Below are positions 8,162-17,120 of a stretch of DNA of 44,119 bases, in pieces (the first letter of the stretch is position 1; each line of letters begins with the position of its first letter). Location: NCBI GenBank assembly GCA_013177895.1, contig JABLXV010000024.1:1-44119 (forward strand), read 5' to 3'. This DNA comes from Brevinematales bacterium. GTDB lineage: Bacteria > Spirochaetota > Brevinematia > Brevinematales > GWF1-51-8. A program made the position numbers and the translations under genes. The notes under the pieces were generated by a model. That model did not search any database. It worked only from the letters and a program-made list of their open reading frames with translations, and was not told the DNA's origin.

Positions 8162-10183
8162 TTACCACTCCGAGGTAAATTTTAATATCTTATCGCCCTT
8201 CACCCATACCGATTTTCCATCGGGACTGGACGCGACACCCTGCCCGAAGTTTTCCATCGAGGGATCGTAAGCGAATATAATATTAGTCGTCCATACGCTC
8301 CCGTTCCAAAAATACCTAAATACATATGCATCCCCAATGATTAGCGTATTTCCGTTTGAAGAAATTGAAAGGATATTTCCGGTATTGGCTGTTCCATATG
8401 CATGTGGAGTAATCGATGTGCTTTCCCACGTTGATCCATTCCAATGATAATAATAAGTCACTGTCGAATTATATACATCTACTAAAAAAGAATTCCCATC
8501 ATCAGACATTTTAACTCTATATGAAAAATTACCGCTTTGAGAAAACACATTCGTGATTTCCCAATTTCCGTTTGTAGAAGAATAGTAATAAACTTTTTTT
8601 GCTCCACCAGAACCACCAACATATGATCCGACAACAAAGGATTCACTATCAGAAGATAAACTTAAACTAGTTCCAAATCTATCAGAATCCAAGCCTCCTG
8701 GGTTAAAAAACTTATTTGTTTCCCACAAAGCCCCATTCTTTTTGTAATAATGGGCTGCTCCTGCCCAATTTGCAATTTCCGCATCATAGGGTGACCCTAT
8801 TAGAATAGTATTTCCATCTGCCGAAATATCAACACAATATCCATATCCAGGATTATACCCCTGATTGGTAGGTAAAAAAAGGTTTGTTATCCATACTGTC
8901 CCGTTGTACTCAAATAAATAAACTCCACCAACACGCATCGTAGAAAAATTTGTTTGATCTTCATCTCCAATAACGATCTTTTTTCCATCGAACGAAACTG
9001 CAATTGATCGACCGAAGCAAGTACTTGTAGGAAAATAAATCGGTCTGAAGATATTTGTCTGCCATGCGCTCCCGTTCCAATATAATCGCATTACCTTGGA
9101 TCCTGGAATCGGGGCAATAATAGTATTTCCATCACCTGAAATTACAATATTTTCCCCACCTGCGACAATAGAAAAATTTGTCGGCATCCCGTTGAGGTAC
9201 GGTACGAACTCCTGCACGGTGAAATCCTTACGGAGTACCGTCACCTGATTTGTCACCGATTGCTGGCTAAACTTATCGAGCGCCCAGTAGTTCCATACAT
9301 GCGCTATTAATGTATTTTCGGTGATATTCGATATCCAGTACGGGCTGGAATACCCGATGGGATTTCCCGTCCCGCCATTCAGCTTCAGATAAACATCCCC
9401 CACTCCCGCGACCGCATCCTGATAGACCAGCCGCATCTGGTAGGGTGTTGTCAATACTTTCTGGTAATTCGTATAATTCACGTTGACGAACACGGGCGGA
9501 ATGGTATCGTTCGATATAAAATAATACCCCGAATCAGCGCTCAGGGGAGTATTCCCATAAACCTTCGCGATAATCGAATTGTACCCGTTCTGTAATACCG
9601 CGTCGTAGTGCCAATCCGTCCAATTCCCCGAATCGTTACTTGCCTGAATCCACAACCCCCCGTTAACCCTTACCGTAATATTCGTAATCACCGCGGGAGA
9701 ATCGATAGAAGCGACTCCCCAGATAACGATATTGGATAGATTTGTCGTTATCCCGTTCACAATGTTCGTTATCATTACCGACGGTATTTGCACCCGTACG
9801 ACAGCATTCGTAATCATCGCGGAAGAATTCGTCGCCTTATCAACGGCATAGATATAATAAGTATGTACGGCATAATTATACCCGATATCCACCTGAAACG
9901 CCCAATTATTACCGGAAACCAGCGCCTTCTCGAAACTGCCCGTATCTTTTTTTACCCAGACGTTGAAAACTCCACGTCCGACGTCGCTGACATTCCCGGA
10001 TAGCGTAAAGTACCGTCCCACCGGCTGATTATTCGTAAGACTCGTGAGAGTGATTACCGGGGGCACAGTATCCTTCACCAATAAAGAAATATCGCCAGGT
10101 TCCAACAACTCGTTAAAAAGCCCGCATCCGATCGTTGTAAAGAGAATTATCAACGGCAGGATAATAGGAATGAATTTTTTCAT
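8162..10183 (-). CDS. Lipoprotein with Ig-like region and seven-bladed FG-GAP-like propeller
   Basis: This 673-residue exported protein begins MKKFIPIILPLIILFTTIGC, a lipoprotein signal with the lipobox Cys at residue 20. Residues about 35-320 contain Ig-like/chitobiase-type beta modules (DTVPPVITLTS, FTLSGNVSDVGRGV, and a second DTIPPVFVNV). From about residue 340 to the end I count seven repeats. Each has a short loop such as SGDGNTII, SFDGKKIVIGD, SADGNTILIG, SSDSESFVVG, SDDGNSFLV, SSNGNTLIIGD or SPDGKSVWV, followed by a Tyr-rich strand and a W-x-T turn. Seven repeats fit a seven-bladed FG-GAP-like propeller. The propeller part of the gene is visibly more AT-rich than the Ig part. It is probably surface-exposed and binds a ligand or partner; the substrate is unknown. 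Confidence 0.82.
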   Translation of the reverse strand: MKKFIPIILPLIILFTTIGCGLFNELLEPGDISLLVKDTVPPVITLTSLTNNQPVGRYFTLSGNVSDVGRGVFNVWVKKDTGSFEKALVSGNNWAFQVDIGYNYAVHTYYIYAVDKATNSSAMITNAVVRVQIPSVMITNIVNGITTNLSNIVIWGVASIDSPAVITNITVRVNGGLWIQASNDSGNWTDWHYDAVLQNGYNSIIAKVYGNTPLSADSGYYFISNDTIPPVFVNVNYTNYQKVLTTPYQMRLVYQDAVAGVGDVYLKLNGGTGNPIGYSSPYWISNITENTLIAHVWNYWALDKFSQQSVTNQVTVLRKDFTVQEFVPYLNGMPTNFSIVAGGENIVISGDGNTIIAPIPGSKVMRLYWNGSAWQTNIFRPIYFPTSTCFGRSIAVSFDGKKIVIGDEDQTNFSTMRVGGVYLFEYNGTVWITNLFLPTNQGYNPGYGYCVDISADGNTILIGSPYDAEIANWAGAAHYYKKNGALWETNKFFNPGGLDSDRFGTSLSLSSDSESFVVGSYVGGSGGAKKVYYYSSTNGNWEITNVFSQSGNFSYRVKMSDDGNSFLVDVYNSTVTYYYHWNGSTWESTSITPHAYGTANTGNILSISSNGNTLIIGDAYVFRYFWNGSVWTTNIIFAYDPSMENFGQGVASSPDGKSVWVKGDKILKFTSEW

Positions 10184-10387
10184 CGCGTTCCCCCTTTAAT
10201 ACCCCCATATAATATTTACTTCTATTTTAAAAAATTTCAAGTATTTTACGCTATTTTATTGTACCTTTTCGATGTTTTTTACATGATTACCCGAATTGAA
10301 AATATAATTACCATAAGTGCGTCTTTATCAGGTTATTTTTTGTTATAATAAATAGAGACAAAAAGCACATCTTCACAGGGAGGTCAT

Positions 10388-10777
10388 ATGAAACGTTTCG
10401 AATGGAGTAAAAACCTGATCACCGGTTCGATGACGCTCGATATCCAGAATAGATTTTTTCTCGATCTCATCAATAAGATGTCCGACGAACTGGAAAACAA
10501 TCCCGGCATTTCGCTCGCAAAAAAATATTCTACCGCCTTATTAACTTACTTCATCTGTCATTGTATGGATGAGGAATACATGATGCGGCAATATTTCTAT
10601 CCGGGTTATGTAATTCATAGCCTCAAGCATCGCGAGATAAAAAAGCGTTTTTTCACCTGCCTTCAACGTGATTCCAACCAGAACCGTGAGCTTCTTGAGT
10701 TACTGATCAGCATCTGGAATAATCATATGCTTGTTGACGATTTGGATTTTAATAAACACCTGAGCGGGCATTTTTAA
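10388..10777 (+). CDS. Hemerythrin-like protein lacking the first His ligand
   Basis: This 129-residue protein matches the bacteriohemerythrin pattern: a Trp near the N-terminus (FEWSKN), a helix ending LINKM, HCMDEEYM, YPGYVIHSLKHREI, and WNNHMLVDDLDF near the end. The metal ligands H-x3-E, H-x3-H and H-x4-D are present, but the first ligand, normally His in IDxQH, is Asn at residue 21 (LDIQN). The di-iron site is therefore missing one ligand. It may bind one iron, another metal or none. A TATAAT at 10344-10349 and a GGGAGG ribosome site precede it. It is not clearly linked to neighbours. Confidence 0.8.
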   Translation: MKRFEWSKNLITGSMTLDIQNRFFLDLINKMSDELENNPGISLAKKYSTALLTYFICHCMDEEYMMRQYFYPGYVIHSLKHREIKKRFFTCLQRDSNQNRELLELLISIWNNHMLVDDLDFNKHLSGHF

Positions 10778-10894
10778 GTTGCTCATCCGCGCTCTGGTTT
10801 CCAACCCTTTCCATATCGAAATTATCATCACCGGAAAAGTATCATTTTTACCCGATTCATTTGTTAAATAATCAATACATTCCCAGGAGGAAAA

Positions 10895-11626
10895 ATGAAT
10901 AAGTTTATTGCGGTCTTAGTAACTATCCTTACAGTATCTTTGTCATGGGGGCAGGATTTATCCCGTTCCACCAACGCGGCGGAATTAACGAAAGATGAGT
11001 TGCAGGTGAACGATTTTGCATGGCGCGCGAATATTCTCATGTTCGATTCCGCGTATCTCCAGAAACAGCAGACCCTGCTGGATGATCTGCTGATACCGGT
11101 CGGCGGAATGGGCGGGCCGAGCTTCATGTTTACCACTGTGAATAACGAGTTTACGATGATGATGGGCGGGGGCGGCGGTATGCTCCTCGGGCATAGCCTG
11201 ATCCTCGGGGGCGCGGGCTATGGGATGACGTCGGCCAACTCGGTGTCGCATATTTCCGGCACCACGACCAATACCGGGAATCTCACATTCGGGTACGGCG
11301 GGTTTATGCTCGGCTATATCTTCTTCCCCGAGTCGGTCGCGCATTTTACGGTATTCGGGATGATCGGGGGCGGCGGAGTAACCATCACGCCTTCCATGAC
11401 GAACGGTATCGTAATCGATCCCAACGCGGTGCAGACGGTGTTCCCGTGCGGCGCGGCGTCGATCGGCGCAAGCTTCGATGTGAATATCGGTAAAATGATC
11501 CGTGCGAGCGTCTCCGGCGGATACCGCATGATCTGGGGCGTCAACGATTATCATATCAGCGGCGTTAGCGACGCGGGACTCTCCGGCCCCTACGGCGCGG
11601 TTTCCCTCAGCTTCGGCTGGTTCTAA
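10895..11626 (+). CDS. Secreted glycine-rich beta-structured protein, unknown function
   Basis: This 243-residue protein has a signal peptide (MNKFIAVLVTILTVSLSWGQ). The mature part begins with a short charged region, then glycine-rich hydrophobic strands (MMMGGGGGMLLGH, LILGGAGYGM, GFMLGYIFF, MIGGGGVTI) and ends AVSLSFGWF with a terminal Phe, a common feature of outer-membrane barrel proteins. I do not recognise a family. GGAGG with a six-base spacer precedes the ATG. It is probably a single gene, and a tandem-repeat region follows within a few bases of its stop codon. Confidence 0.72.
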   Translation: MNKFIAVLVTILTVSLSWGQDLSRSTNAAELTKDELQVNDFAWRANILMFDSAYLQKQQTLLDDLLIPVGGMGGPSFMFTTVNNEFTMMMGGGGGMLLGHSLILGGAGYGMTSANSVSHISGTTTNTGNLTFGYGGFMLGYIFFPESVAHFTVFGMIGGGGVTITPSMTNGIVIDPNAVQTVFPCGAASIGASFDVNIGKMIRASVSGGYRMIWGVNDYHISGVSDAGLSGPYGAVSLSFGWF

Positions 11627-11630
11627 GTAC

Positions 11631-11929
11631 TGCGTGTACTGCGTACACTAACCCCGATATGTAGCATGTACGTAGAATCTGTATATAGCCCGTGATGAGA
11701 GCGTAAGCAACCACAGACGCCGCTCAGCGGCCTGCGTGTACTGCGTACACTAACCCCGATATGTAGCATGTATGTAGAATCAGTATATAGCCCGTGATGA
11801 GGGCGTAAGCAAACACAGACGCCGCTCAGCGGCCTGCGCGTACTGCGTACGGCTAACCCCGACTGCTGAGCAGACTAATTCCGATATGAAGCTGATAGAA
11901 AGTATCTAATTTTAGCCCGTGATGAGGGC
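11631..11929. repeat. 102-bp imperfect tandem repeat, about three copies
   Basis: Copies begin at 11631, 11733 and 11835. The first two differ at about four positions. The third is recognisable for about 45 bases, then is disrupted and returns at TAGCCCGTGATGAGGGC. Each full unit contains two small palindromes, GTGTACtgcGTACAC and GCCGCTcAGCGGC. The unit length is divisible by three, but I see no convincing reading frame. This fills most of the 424-base gap between the secreted protein and dnaJ. Confidence 0.85.
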
Positions 11930-11958
11930 TGAGGACTAACACTAGAATCTACGGTTTT

Positions 11959-11998
11959 CTTGTCTCTGCGAGGAGCAAAGTGACGAAGCAGTCTTTGA
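11959..11998. repeat. Half copy of the dispersed palindromic repeat
   Basis: TCTCTGCGAGGAGCAAAG followed by TGACGAAGCAGTCTTTGACA matches the left arm of the dispersed repeat found in full at 20266-20406 and 41496-41670. The matching right arm is absent. It lies in a convergent gap. Confidence 0.6.
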
Positions 11999-12019
11999 CA
12001 AAATAAACCTAAAACACAA

Positions 12020-12040
12020 AGCCCCGCTTAGCGCGGGGCT
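12020..12040 (-). terminator. Terminator downstream of dnaJ
   Basis: The stem AGCCCCGC/GCGGGGCT with a five-base loop starts about ten bases past the dnaJ stop codon. On the minus strand it is followed by TTGTGTTTT. A T-rich tail on the other side (TCTCTATCTTTT) means it may work in both directions. Confidence 0.8.
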
Positions 12041-12050
12041 TCTCTATCTT

Positions 12051-13157
12051 TTACAGTTTCTCGCCTATGATGTCCGCGTAGTCCTTCAGCAGGTTTTTCG
12101 CGCGGGCGGGAAGGTTCTGCGGGATATCGACCACCACCTCGTAATAAATACTCCCGCGTCTGCCGCTGTCGATATTCGGGATGCCCTCGCCGTGCAATTG
12201 AATACGGTGCCCGGGCTGAACCCCCGCCGAAATCGATACTTTCTTTTTTCCTTCGAGGGTATCGACTTCCATCGATCCGCCGAATACCGCGCGCGGGTAG
12301 CTGATCCGCAGTTTCGCGAACAGGTCGTCATCATGCCGTTCGTATAACGTACTATTGTGAATATTCAGTTTGACATAAAGGTCTCCGCGCGGGCCGCCGT
12401 TCTTGCCGACATTCCCCTCGCCGGATACCAGAAGCATCTGCCCGTCCTGCACGCCCGCCGGTATCCGTACCGTGATCTCGGAGTCCTTCTCGGCCATCCC
12501 GGTGCCCCGGCAGGTTTTACACGGGTTCGAGATGACCCGCCCTTCGCCGTGACAGGTCGGACAGGGTGTCTGTATAGTAAAGAAGCCCTGCGTGGTACGC
12601 ACCGCGCCCGCGCCTCCGCATGTCGGACAGGTCTTGGAGCCGGTGTTGCCCTGACTGCCGCTCCCGCCGCATACGTCGCATTCCTCGTCGCGTTTGAGCT
12701 TGATCCTGATTTTTTTCGTCTTGAGCACGTCGTTCAGTTCGAGATTGATATCCGCGCGGATATCGCGTCCTTTGGTACGTCTCGGGCCGGTGTCTGCTTT
12801 ACGGGAACGCTTTCCGCCGAAGATGGAGGAGAAAATATCGTCGAAATCGAATCCGGCTCCCCCCATTCCGCCGAAAATATCCTCGAATCCGCCGCGCCCG
12901 CCGAAGCCGCCGCCTCCGGGCCCGCCTTGGCTGAACGCCGAATGCCCGTACTGATCGTACAGTTGGCGCTTCTGGGGATCGGATAGTACCGAGTAGGCCT
13001 CGGACGCTTCCTTGAATTTTTCCTCAGCCCCTTTATTTCCGGGATTCCTGTCGGGGTGATGCATCATCGCAAGTTTGCGGTAGGCTTTCTTGACATCGTC
13101 TACCGTCGCGTTCTTCGGGACTCCCAGTATTTCGTAATAATCTTTTTCTGTCGCCAT
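12051..13157 (-). CDS. dnaJ: Chaperone protein DnaJ
   Basis: This is the Hsp40 co-chaperone that stimulates DnaK ATP hydrolysis and delivers unfolded substrates. It has 368 residues, a normal length. The J domain (about 1-70) has the HPD motif in [10 protein letters not shown] Gly/Phe-rich linker (about 75-110) contains [14 protein letters not shown]. The zinc region has all four CxxCxGxG motifs ([32 protein letters not shown]), and a C-terminal substrate-binding part follows. It is transcribed in the same direction as grpE and dnaK but separated from dnaK by about 1.1 kb holding a low-GC small gene and an inverted-repeat element. Confidence 0.98.
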   Translation of the reverse strand: MATEKDYYEILGVPKNATVDDVKKAYRKLAMMHHPDRNPGNKGAEEKFKEASEAYSVLSDPQKRQLYDQYGHSAFSQGGPGGGGFGGRGGFEDIFGGMGGAGFDFDDIFSSIFGGKRSRKADTGPRRTKGRDIRADINLELNDVLKTKKIRIKLKRDEECDVCGGSGSQGNTGSKTCPTCGGAGAVRTTQGFFTIQTPCPTCHGEGRVISNPCKTCRGTGMAEKDSEITVRIPAGVQDGQMLLVSGEGNVGKNGGPRGDLYVKLNIHNSTLYERHDDDLFAKLRISYPRAVFGGSMEVDTLEGKKKVSISAGVQPGHRIQLHGEGIPNIDSGRRGSIYYEVVVDIPQNLPARAKNLLKDYADIIGEKL

Positions 13158-13328
13158 AAATTTTTTCCCCTTAAAAAAAAACGAATGGTATAAAAATCAT
13201 TTCTGAAAAAATTGTTATCTACTTTTATCTTTATAATAAAAAATTATCTTCTTTATCAAAAATTTCTTCGCATCGTCTTTTATTCATTTTATAACTGCTA
13301 TCATTGAAATAGCATATTTTTAATTTCT

Positions 13329-13682
13329 CTATTTTACTTTTTCCTCCAAATTTATCATATACTTTTTTTCTAATTGATAAATCAATTCTATCTTTTTAAT
13401 CGCCCGATAATCACTTTTATTTTTTGGAAGTATTTGAAAATCACAAAAACCACCATCAGAATCAAAGAAATGGTATTCAACTGCATATTCACCGGAATCT
13501 TTATTTGGAATTTTAATATTTTGAATCTTTCTATATATTAATTCTGCCTCATTTAATAACCTACCTGAAAAGTATCTCTTTTCAATTGCCTCACAAAACC
13601 AATCAAGGTCATCAAATACTATTTGCGGTATAGTTTTCCCCTTTTCTCTATACTTACCTATGTTTACTTCTTGATAAGGCAT
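13329..13682 (-). CDS. Small hypothetical protein, low GC
   Basis: I do not recognise this 117-residue protein. The start at 13682 (MPYQEVNIGKY) is preferred because AGGGG lies just upstream; a TTG 13 codons earlier is possible. It is charged and likely soluble, with no signal peptide, and is rich in Lys, Glu, Ile and Tyr. The gene and its flanks are clearly more AT-rich than dnaJ, dnaK or grpE, so it looks acquired. It lies between dnaJ and the inverted-repeat element that precedes dnaK. I could not link it to any toxin, immunity or regulatory family by eye. Confidence 0.6.
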   Translation of the reverse strand: MPYQEVNIGKYREKGKTIPQIVFDDLDWFCEAIEKRYFSGRLLNEAELIYRKIQNIKIPNKDSGEYAVEYHFFDSDGGFCDFQILPKNKSDYRAIKKIELIYQLEKKYMINLEEKVK

Positions 13683-13800
13683 ACTTACCCCTAACAGGGA
13701 ACATTCTAATCGTACTCCCAAATATTAAAATTCACCTGTTCTTTCTTTCCCCCTCCGGCAAGTCCTTCGGGGACAGGCTGCAAACCCAGAAAGAAAGAAA

Positions 13801-14181
13801 CAAAGAAAGAGGTTCCCCGCCGGATGCCGCTTTCAAGAAGAGAGGCGCGAAACGGAAAATACCGTAACTCGCGTGTAAGCACCTCTCAAAACGAAAGAGA
13901 GGCGCACTTCGGACAACGGTGTTTCTGTCCGTTTCGCTTTAGAAGACTCACGGCACAGCGGCGGGGCTTAAACAGCCAACCGCAATTCTGCAATGTCGTT
14001 GGGCTTTCGGCTTTTTCGACCGCGCGCCTTATAGCGCTTCTTACTCCCGGGAAATCCTGAAAAGGCGCTTGTCTGAGCATGAATCTACTTCGCTTCTAAC
14101 AGAATTCTCTTGCGAGTTAAGCCTTTTCAGGATTTCCCGGCTCTTCTCCTAAGCTTTAACTGCGCGGCGGTTCTTTCTTTG
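13801..14181. repeat. Inverted-repeat element (MITE-like) between dnaK and the small gene
   Basis: The outer ends are inverted: CAAAGAAAGA followed closely by CCGCCG at 13801-13822, and its reverse complement (CGGCGG, TCTTTCTTTG) at 14165-14181. Inside there is a perfect 20-bp inverted repeat at 14047-14066 and 14121-14140 (CCGGGAAATC... / ...GATTTCCCGG) separated by 54 bases, and a 10-bp pair GCGAAACGGA/TCCGTTTCGC at 13847-13856 and 13928-13937. Short open frames here look like chance. It occupies most of the 583-base gap. Confidence 0.6.
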
Positions 14182-14183
14182 TC

Positions 14184-14212
14184 GCAGTTTCCTAAACTGC
14201 AATGTCTTTTTT
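14184..14212 (+). other. Small hairpin with T-rich tail
   Basis: GCAGTTTcctAAACTGC (7-bp stem, 3-base loop) is followed four bases later by TCTTTTTT on the plus strand. It resembles a weak terminator reading out of the inverted-repeat element toward the dnaK 3' end. No plus-strand gene needs it. Confidence 0.35.
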
Positions 14213-14266
14213 AGAAATACCCTTATTTATCTTGGCGGAAGTAATAGAAATTACCCCTTTCCGGTA

Positions 14267-16177
14267 TTATTTTTCGTCGTCGTTAATCACTTCGGCATCC
14301 ACGACCTTTTCCTCAGGCTCGCTGTTCTGCTCGGGTTGGCCGCCGCCCTGCGACCCGGCCTGATTTCCCTGCCCGCCGCCTTGGCGATAGATTTCCTGCG
14401 AAATCTTATGCATCACCTTCTCGAGGTCTTCCATCGAGGATTTCATACGGGCTTCGTCTTCCGCGGCAATCGCATCCTTCAATGCTTTGACCTTTTCCTC
14501 GGCTTCCGTCTTATCGGCGGGATTGATCTTATCGCCGTATTCGGTTAACGCCTGTTCGGTCGAGAATACGATGCCGTCGGCGCGGTTTTTCAGCTCGATT
14601 AGTTCGCGGGCTTTACGGTCTTCTTCCGCGTGCTTCTCCGCGTCTTCCTGCATCTTCTTGACTTCTTCCTCGCTCAATCCGCTCGACGCCTCGATACGAA
14701 TCTTCTGTTCCTTACCGGTGCCGAGGTCTTTCGCGGCGACATGGAGGATACCGTTCGCGTCTATATCGAAGGTCACCTCGATCTGGGGCACTCCGCGCAT
14801 GGCGGGCGGTATCCCCTCGAGGTTGAACATTCCCAACGTGCGGTTATCCGCCGCGCGAGGGCGTTCGCCCTGCAGGACATGAATAGTCACCACTGTCTGG
14901 TTGTTCTCCGCAGTCGAGAATATCTGCGACTTCTTAGTCGGGATAGTCGTGTTGCGGGAGATCAGCACCGTGTTGACGGCGCCGAGGGTCTCGATACCGA
15001 GAGAGAGGGGGGTGACGTCGAGAAGGAGCAAGTCCTTCACATCGCCCGCGATAACACCGGCCTGTATAGCCGCGCCCATCGCCACCACTTCGTCGGGATT
15101 CACTCCCTTCGACGGTTCTTTCCCGAATATATTTTTAACAATACCCTGCACGAGCGGCATACGTGTCTGCCCGCCGACCAGGATTACTTCGTCAATCTGG
15201 CTCTTATCGACACCCGCGTCTTTCATCACGTTGAGACACGGCTGTATAGAACGTTCTACAATCGGGCGCGCGATATTCTCGAGCTGCGCGCGGGTGATCG
15301 TCATCTGGAGATGCTTCGGTCCTGACGCGTCAACCGTCACATACGCTAGGTTAATCTGCGACTCGAGCTTTGACGAGAGTTCTATCTTCGTCTTTTCGGC
15401 CGCGTCCTTGAGACGCTGAACCGCCATCGCATCCTTCTGCAGGTCGATTCCGGTATCCTTTTTATATTCGGCGATCATGTATTCCATAATAGCATGGTCG
15501 AGGTCGTCGCCGCCCAGATGCGTGTCGCCGTTGGTGGCCTTTACCTCGAATACGCCGTCGCCGATCTCCAGGATAGATATATCGAATGTACCGCCGCCGA
15601 AATCATATACCGCGACGACGCCTTCCTTCTTCTTATCCAATCCGTACGCGAGCGCGGCCGCTGTGGGCTCGTTCACAATACGTTCGACCGTCAGACCCGC
15701 GATAGTACCCGCGTCCTTGGTAGCCTGACGCTGGCTGTCGTTAAAGTACGCGGGGACGGTAATAACCGCGCGGTCGACCTTCTCGCCGAGCGCGTCCTCA
15801 GCCGCCTGCTTGAGCTTCATCAGAATGCGGGCGGAAATTTCCTGCGGGCTGAATTCTCCCGAACGGGTCTCGAAACGGACGTCCTCGTGCGAACCGGACT
15901 TTATTTTAAACGGGACAAGTTTTCTCTCACGTTCAACCTCGTTCGCGCGGCGTCCGATAAAGCGTTTCGACGAATAGACCGTATTTTCATGGTTGGTCAC
16001 CATCTGGTTCTTCGCGGGCTGTCCGACCAGTACTCCACCCTTTTCGGTGAACGCTACAATCGAAGGAGTAGTACGAGCGCCTTCCTGATTTTCTATAATC
16101 TTAGGGCTCCCGTTCTCCATAATGCACACCACAGAATTAGTTGTCCCTAAATCAATCCCAATTATTTTTCCCGGCAT
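14267..16177 (-). CDS. dnaK: Molecular chaperone DnaK (Hsp70)
   Basis: This is the ATP-dependent Hsp70 chaperone, cytosolic, working with DnaJ and GrpE. Its 636 residues are a typical length. The nucleotide-binding domain carries the signatures [11 protein letters not shown] near the N-terminus, [14 protein letters not shown] (about 195-210) and [11 protein letters not shown] (about 335). The substrate-binding domain begins after the conserved linker [15 protein letters not shown]. The tail is rich in Gly/Gln and ends with an acidic stretch ([15 protein letters not shown]), as in many bacterial DnaK proteins. It lies 25 bases downstream of grpE, with GGAGAGG before the ATG, so the two are likely co-transcribed. 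Confidence 0.98.
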   Translation of the reverse strand: MPGKIIGIDLGTTNSVVCIMENGSPKIIENQEGARTTPSIVAFTEKGGVLVGQPAKNQMVTNHENTVYSSKRFIGRRANEVERERKLVPFKIKSGSHEDVRFETRSGEFSPQEISARILMKLKQAAEDALGEKVDRAVITVPAYFNDSQRQATKDAGTIAGLTVERIVNEPTAAALAYGLDKKKEGVVAVYDFGGGTFDISILEIGDGVFEVKATNGDTHLGGDDLDHAIMEYMIAEYKKDTGIDLQKDAMAVQRLKDAAEKTKIELSSKLESQINLAYVTVDASGPKHLQMTITRAQLENIARPIVERSIQPCLNVMKDAGVDKSQIDEVILVGGQTRMPLVQGIVKNIFGKEPSKGVNPDEVVAMGAAIQAGVIAGDVKDLLLLDVTPLSLGIETLGAVNTVLISRNTTIPTKKSQIFSTAENNQTVVTIHVLQGERPRAADNRTLGMFNLEGIPPAMRGVPQIEVTFDIDANGILHVAAKDLGTGKEQKIRIEASSGLSEEEVKKMQEDAEKHAEEDRKARELIELKNRADGIVFSTEQALTEYGDKINPADKTEAEEKVKALKDAIAAEDEARMKSSMEDLEKVMHKISQEIYRQGGGQGNQAGSQGGGQPEQNSEPEEKVVDAEVINDDEK

Positions 16178-16202
16178 TTTATTCTACCTCTCCTATTATT
16201 AG

Positions 16203-16805
16203 CTAGTTTTCGTTCATCGTTTCGGAAGACTGGTCTCCCGACTGGGCGGCCTTTTTCTTTCGGCCTACCTTTACCTTACTGTGCTTGATCACAATATCAC
16301 CCATGATATAACCTTTCTCGAATTCCTCAAGCACGACCATATCCTCTTCGATATCGTCCCGTTCCTCGAGCATCACCGCCTCGTGAAGGTTGGGATCGAA
16401 CTCCTTACCCGTCGACTCGATAGGCATCACCTGAAAACGCGAGAAAACGGAATGAATTCCGTCCAGCACCATATTTATACCCTTAGCCATCCCGTCGAAA
16501 TCCTTTGTCTGCTCGGTCACTTTCAACCCGCGCTCGAAGTTATCGATAATCGGGAATATATCCATTACCAAGTCTTTATTAGCCATCACCCGGAACTTTT
16601 CCTTCTCGTCGATAATCCTTTTCTTATAATTCTCGAACTCCGCAGCCTTTCTCTGAAAAAGGTCTTCAAAATACGATACTTTTTCCTTATATTCGGTCAA
16701 TTCCTTCAGAATCTCCTCATTTTTGTTTCCGGCATGTGAATCGGCATTCTTCCCCGACGTGTTCACATCCGAATCGCGGGTGTCATCATGGTGCTTCTTA
16801 GACAT
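16203..16805 (-). CDS. grpE: Nucleotide exchange factor GrpE
   Basis: This 200-residue protein drives ADP release from DnaK. A charged, His/Asp/Lys-rich N-terminus (about 1-35) is followed by a long coiled-coil (about 30-90: LKELTEYKEKVSYFEDLFQR, then FENYKKRIIDEKEKF). The C-terminal beta domain contains the family signature region DPNLHEAVML ... GYIMGDIVIKHSKVKVGRK. It is the first gene of grpE-dnaK, with GGAGGAG upstream of the ATG and a promoter at 16842-16870. I do not see a CIRCE element, so the usual HrcA control is not evident here. Confidence 0.97.
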   Translation of the reverse strand: MSKKHHDDTRDSDVNTSGKNADSHAGNKNEEILKELTEYKEKVSYFEDLFQRKAAEFENYKKRIIDEKEKFRVMANKDLVMDIFPIIDNFERGLKVTEQTKDFDGMAKGINMVLDGIHSVFSRFQVMPIESTGKEFDPNLHEAVMLEERDDIEEDMVVLEEFEKGYIMGDIVIKHSKVKVGRKKKAAQSGDQSSETMNEN

Positions 16806-16841
16806 TACAACTCCTCCAAAACCGAGATTTCTTATTGAAAA

Positions 16842-16870
16842 AATTTAATCATTCCTAGTTAATTCGTCAA
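16842..16870 (-). promoter_or_regulatory. Sigma-70-type promoter of grpE-dnaK
   Basis: On the minus strand TTGACG and TAAATT are separated by 17 bases, about 36 bases before the grpE ATG. A CIRCE inverted repeat (TTAGCACTC-N9-GAGTGCTAA) is not present nearby. Confidence 0.55.
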
Positions 16871-16880
16871 GCTAACCGCT

Positions 16881-16909
16881 TTGCTTTATAAAAAAGGAGG
16901 GTATATTAT
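16881..16909 (+). promoter_or_regulatory. Possible promoter of the HEAT-repeat gene
   Basis: TTGCTT and TATTAT are spaced 17 bases apart, divergent from the grpE promoter. This would leave a 5' untranslated region of about 200 bases. The same stretch carries GGAGG ten bases before a TTG at 16911 that is in frame with the gene, so a longer protein cannot be fully excluded. I see nothing else in 16910-17105. Confidence 0.35.
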
Positions 16910-17120
16910 ATTGATTGTAGACGGGGTTATCTCACGGACATTCAGCGCGCGGCAATACACGATTGTCGTCATTCTGATAAACATTTTTCTTTTTATTCCG
17001 AAAATAGAATCAGGGCGGTTCTATCAACCACGGTCTTTCTATGTAAATCACTTAAAAAACCACCCAATGGCCGCTTCCCGGAATGATTACCATGCGGCCG
17101 TCTGTAAAAGAGGAGATACC

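Noticed and set aside
11631-11929. CRISPR array
   Set aside because: Units are 102 bp, nearly identical throughout and directly adjacent; there are no short repeats with unique spacers and no cas genes.
13824-14080. Overlapping short open frames on both strands in the dnaK-dnaJ interval
   Set aside because: They lie within the inverted-repeat element, have no ribosome site and show Arg/Cys/Ser-rich composition typical of chance frames.
14336-16150. Plus-strand frames opposite dnaK
   Set aside because: Shadow frames of a highly conserved gene with no start signals.
16806-16880. CIRCE/HrcA operator upstream of grpE
   Set aside because: No TTAGCACTC-N9-GAGTGCTAA-like repeat could be found in this stretch.
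16881-17120. N-terminal extension of the HEAT-repeat protein from a TTG near 16911
   Set aside because: The start at 17121 has a better ribosome site and gives a proper signal peptide. The upstream part is low in coding character, although the frame is open.
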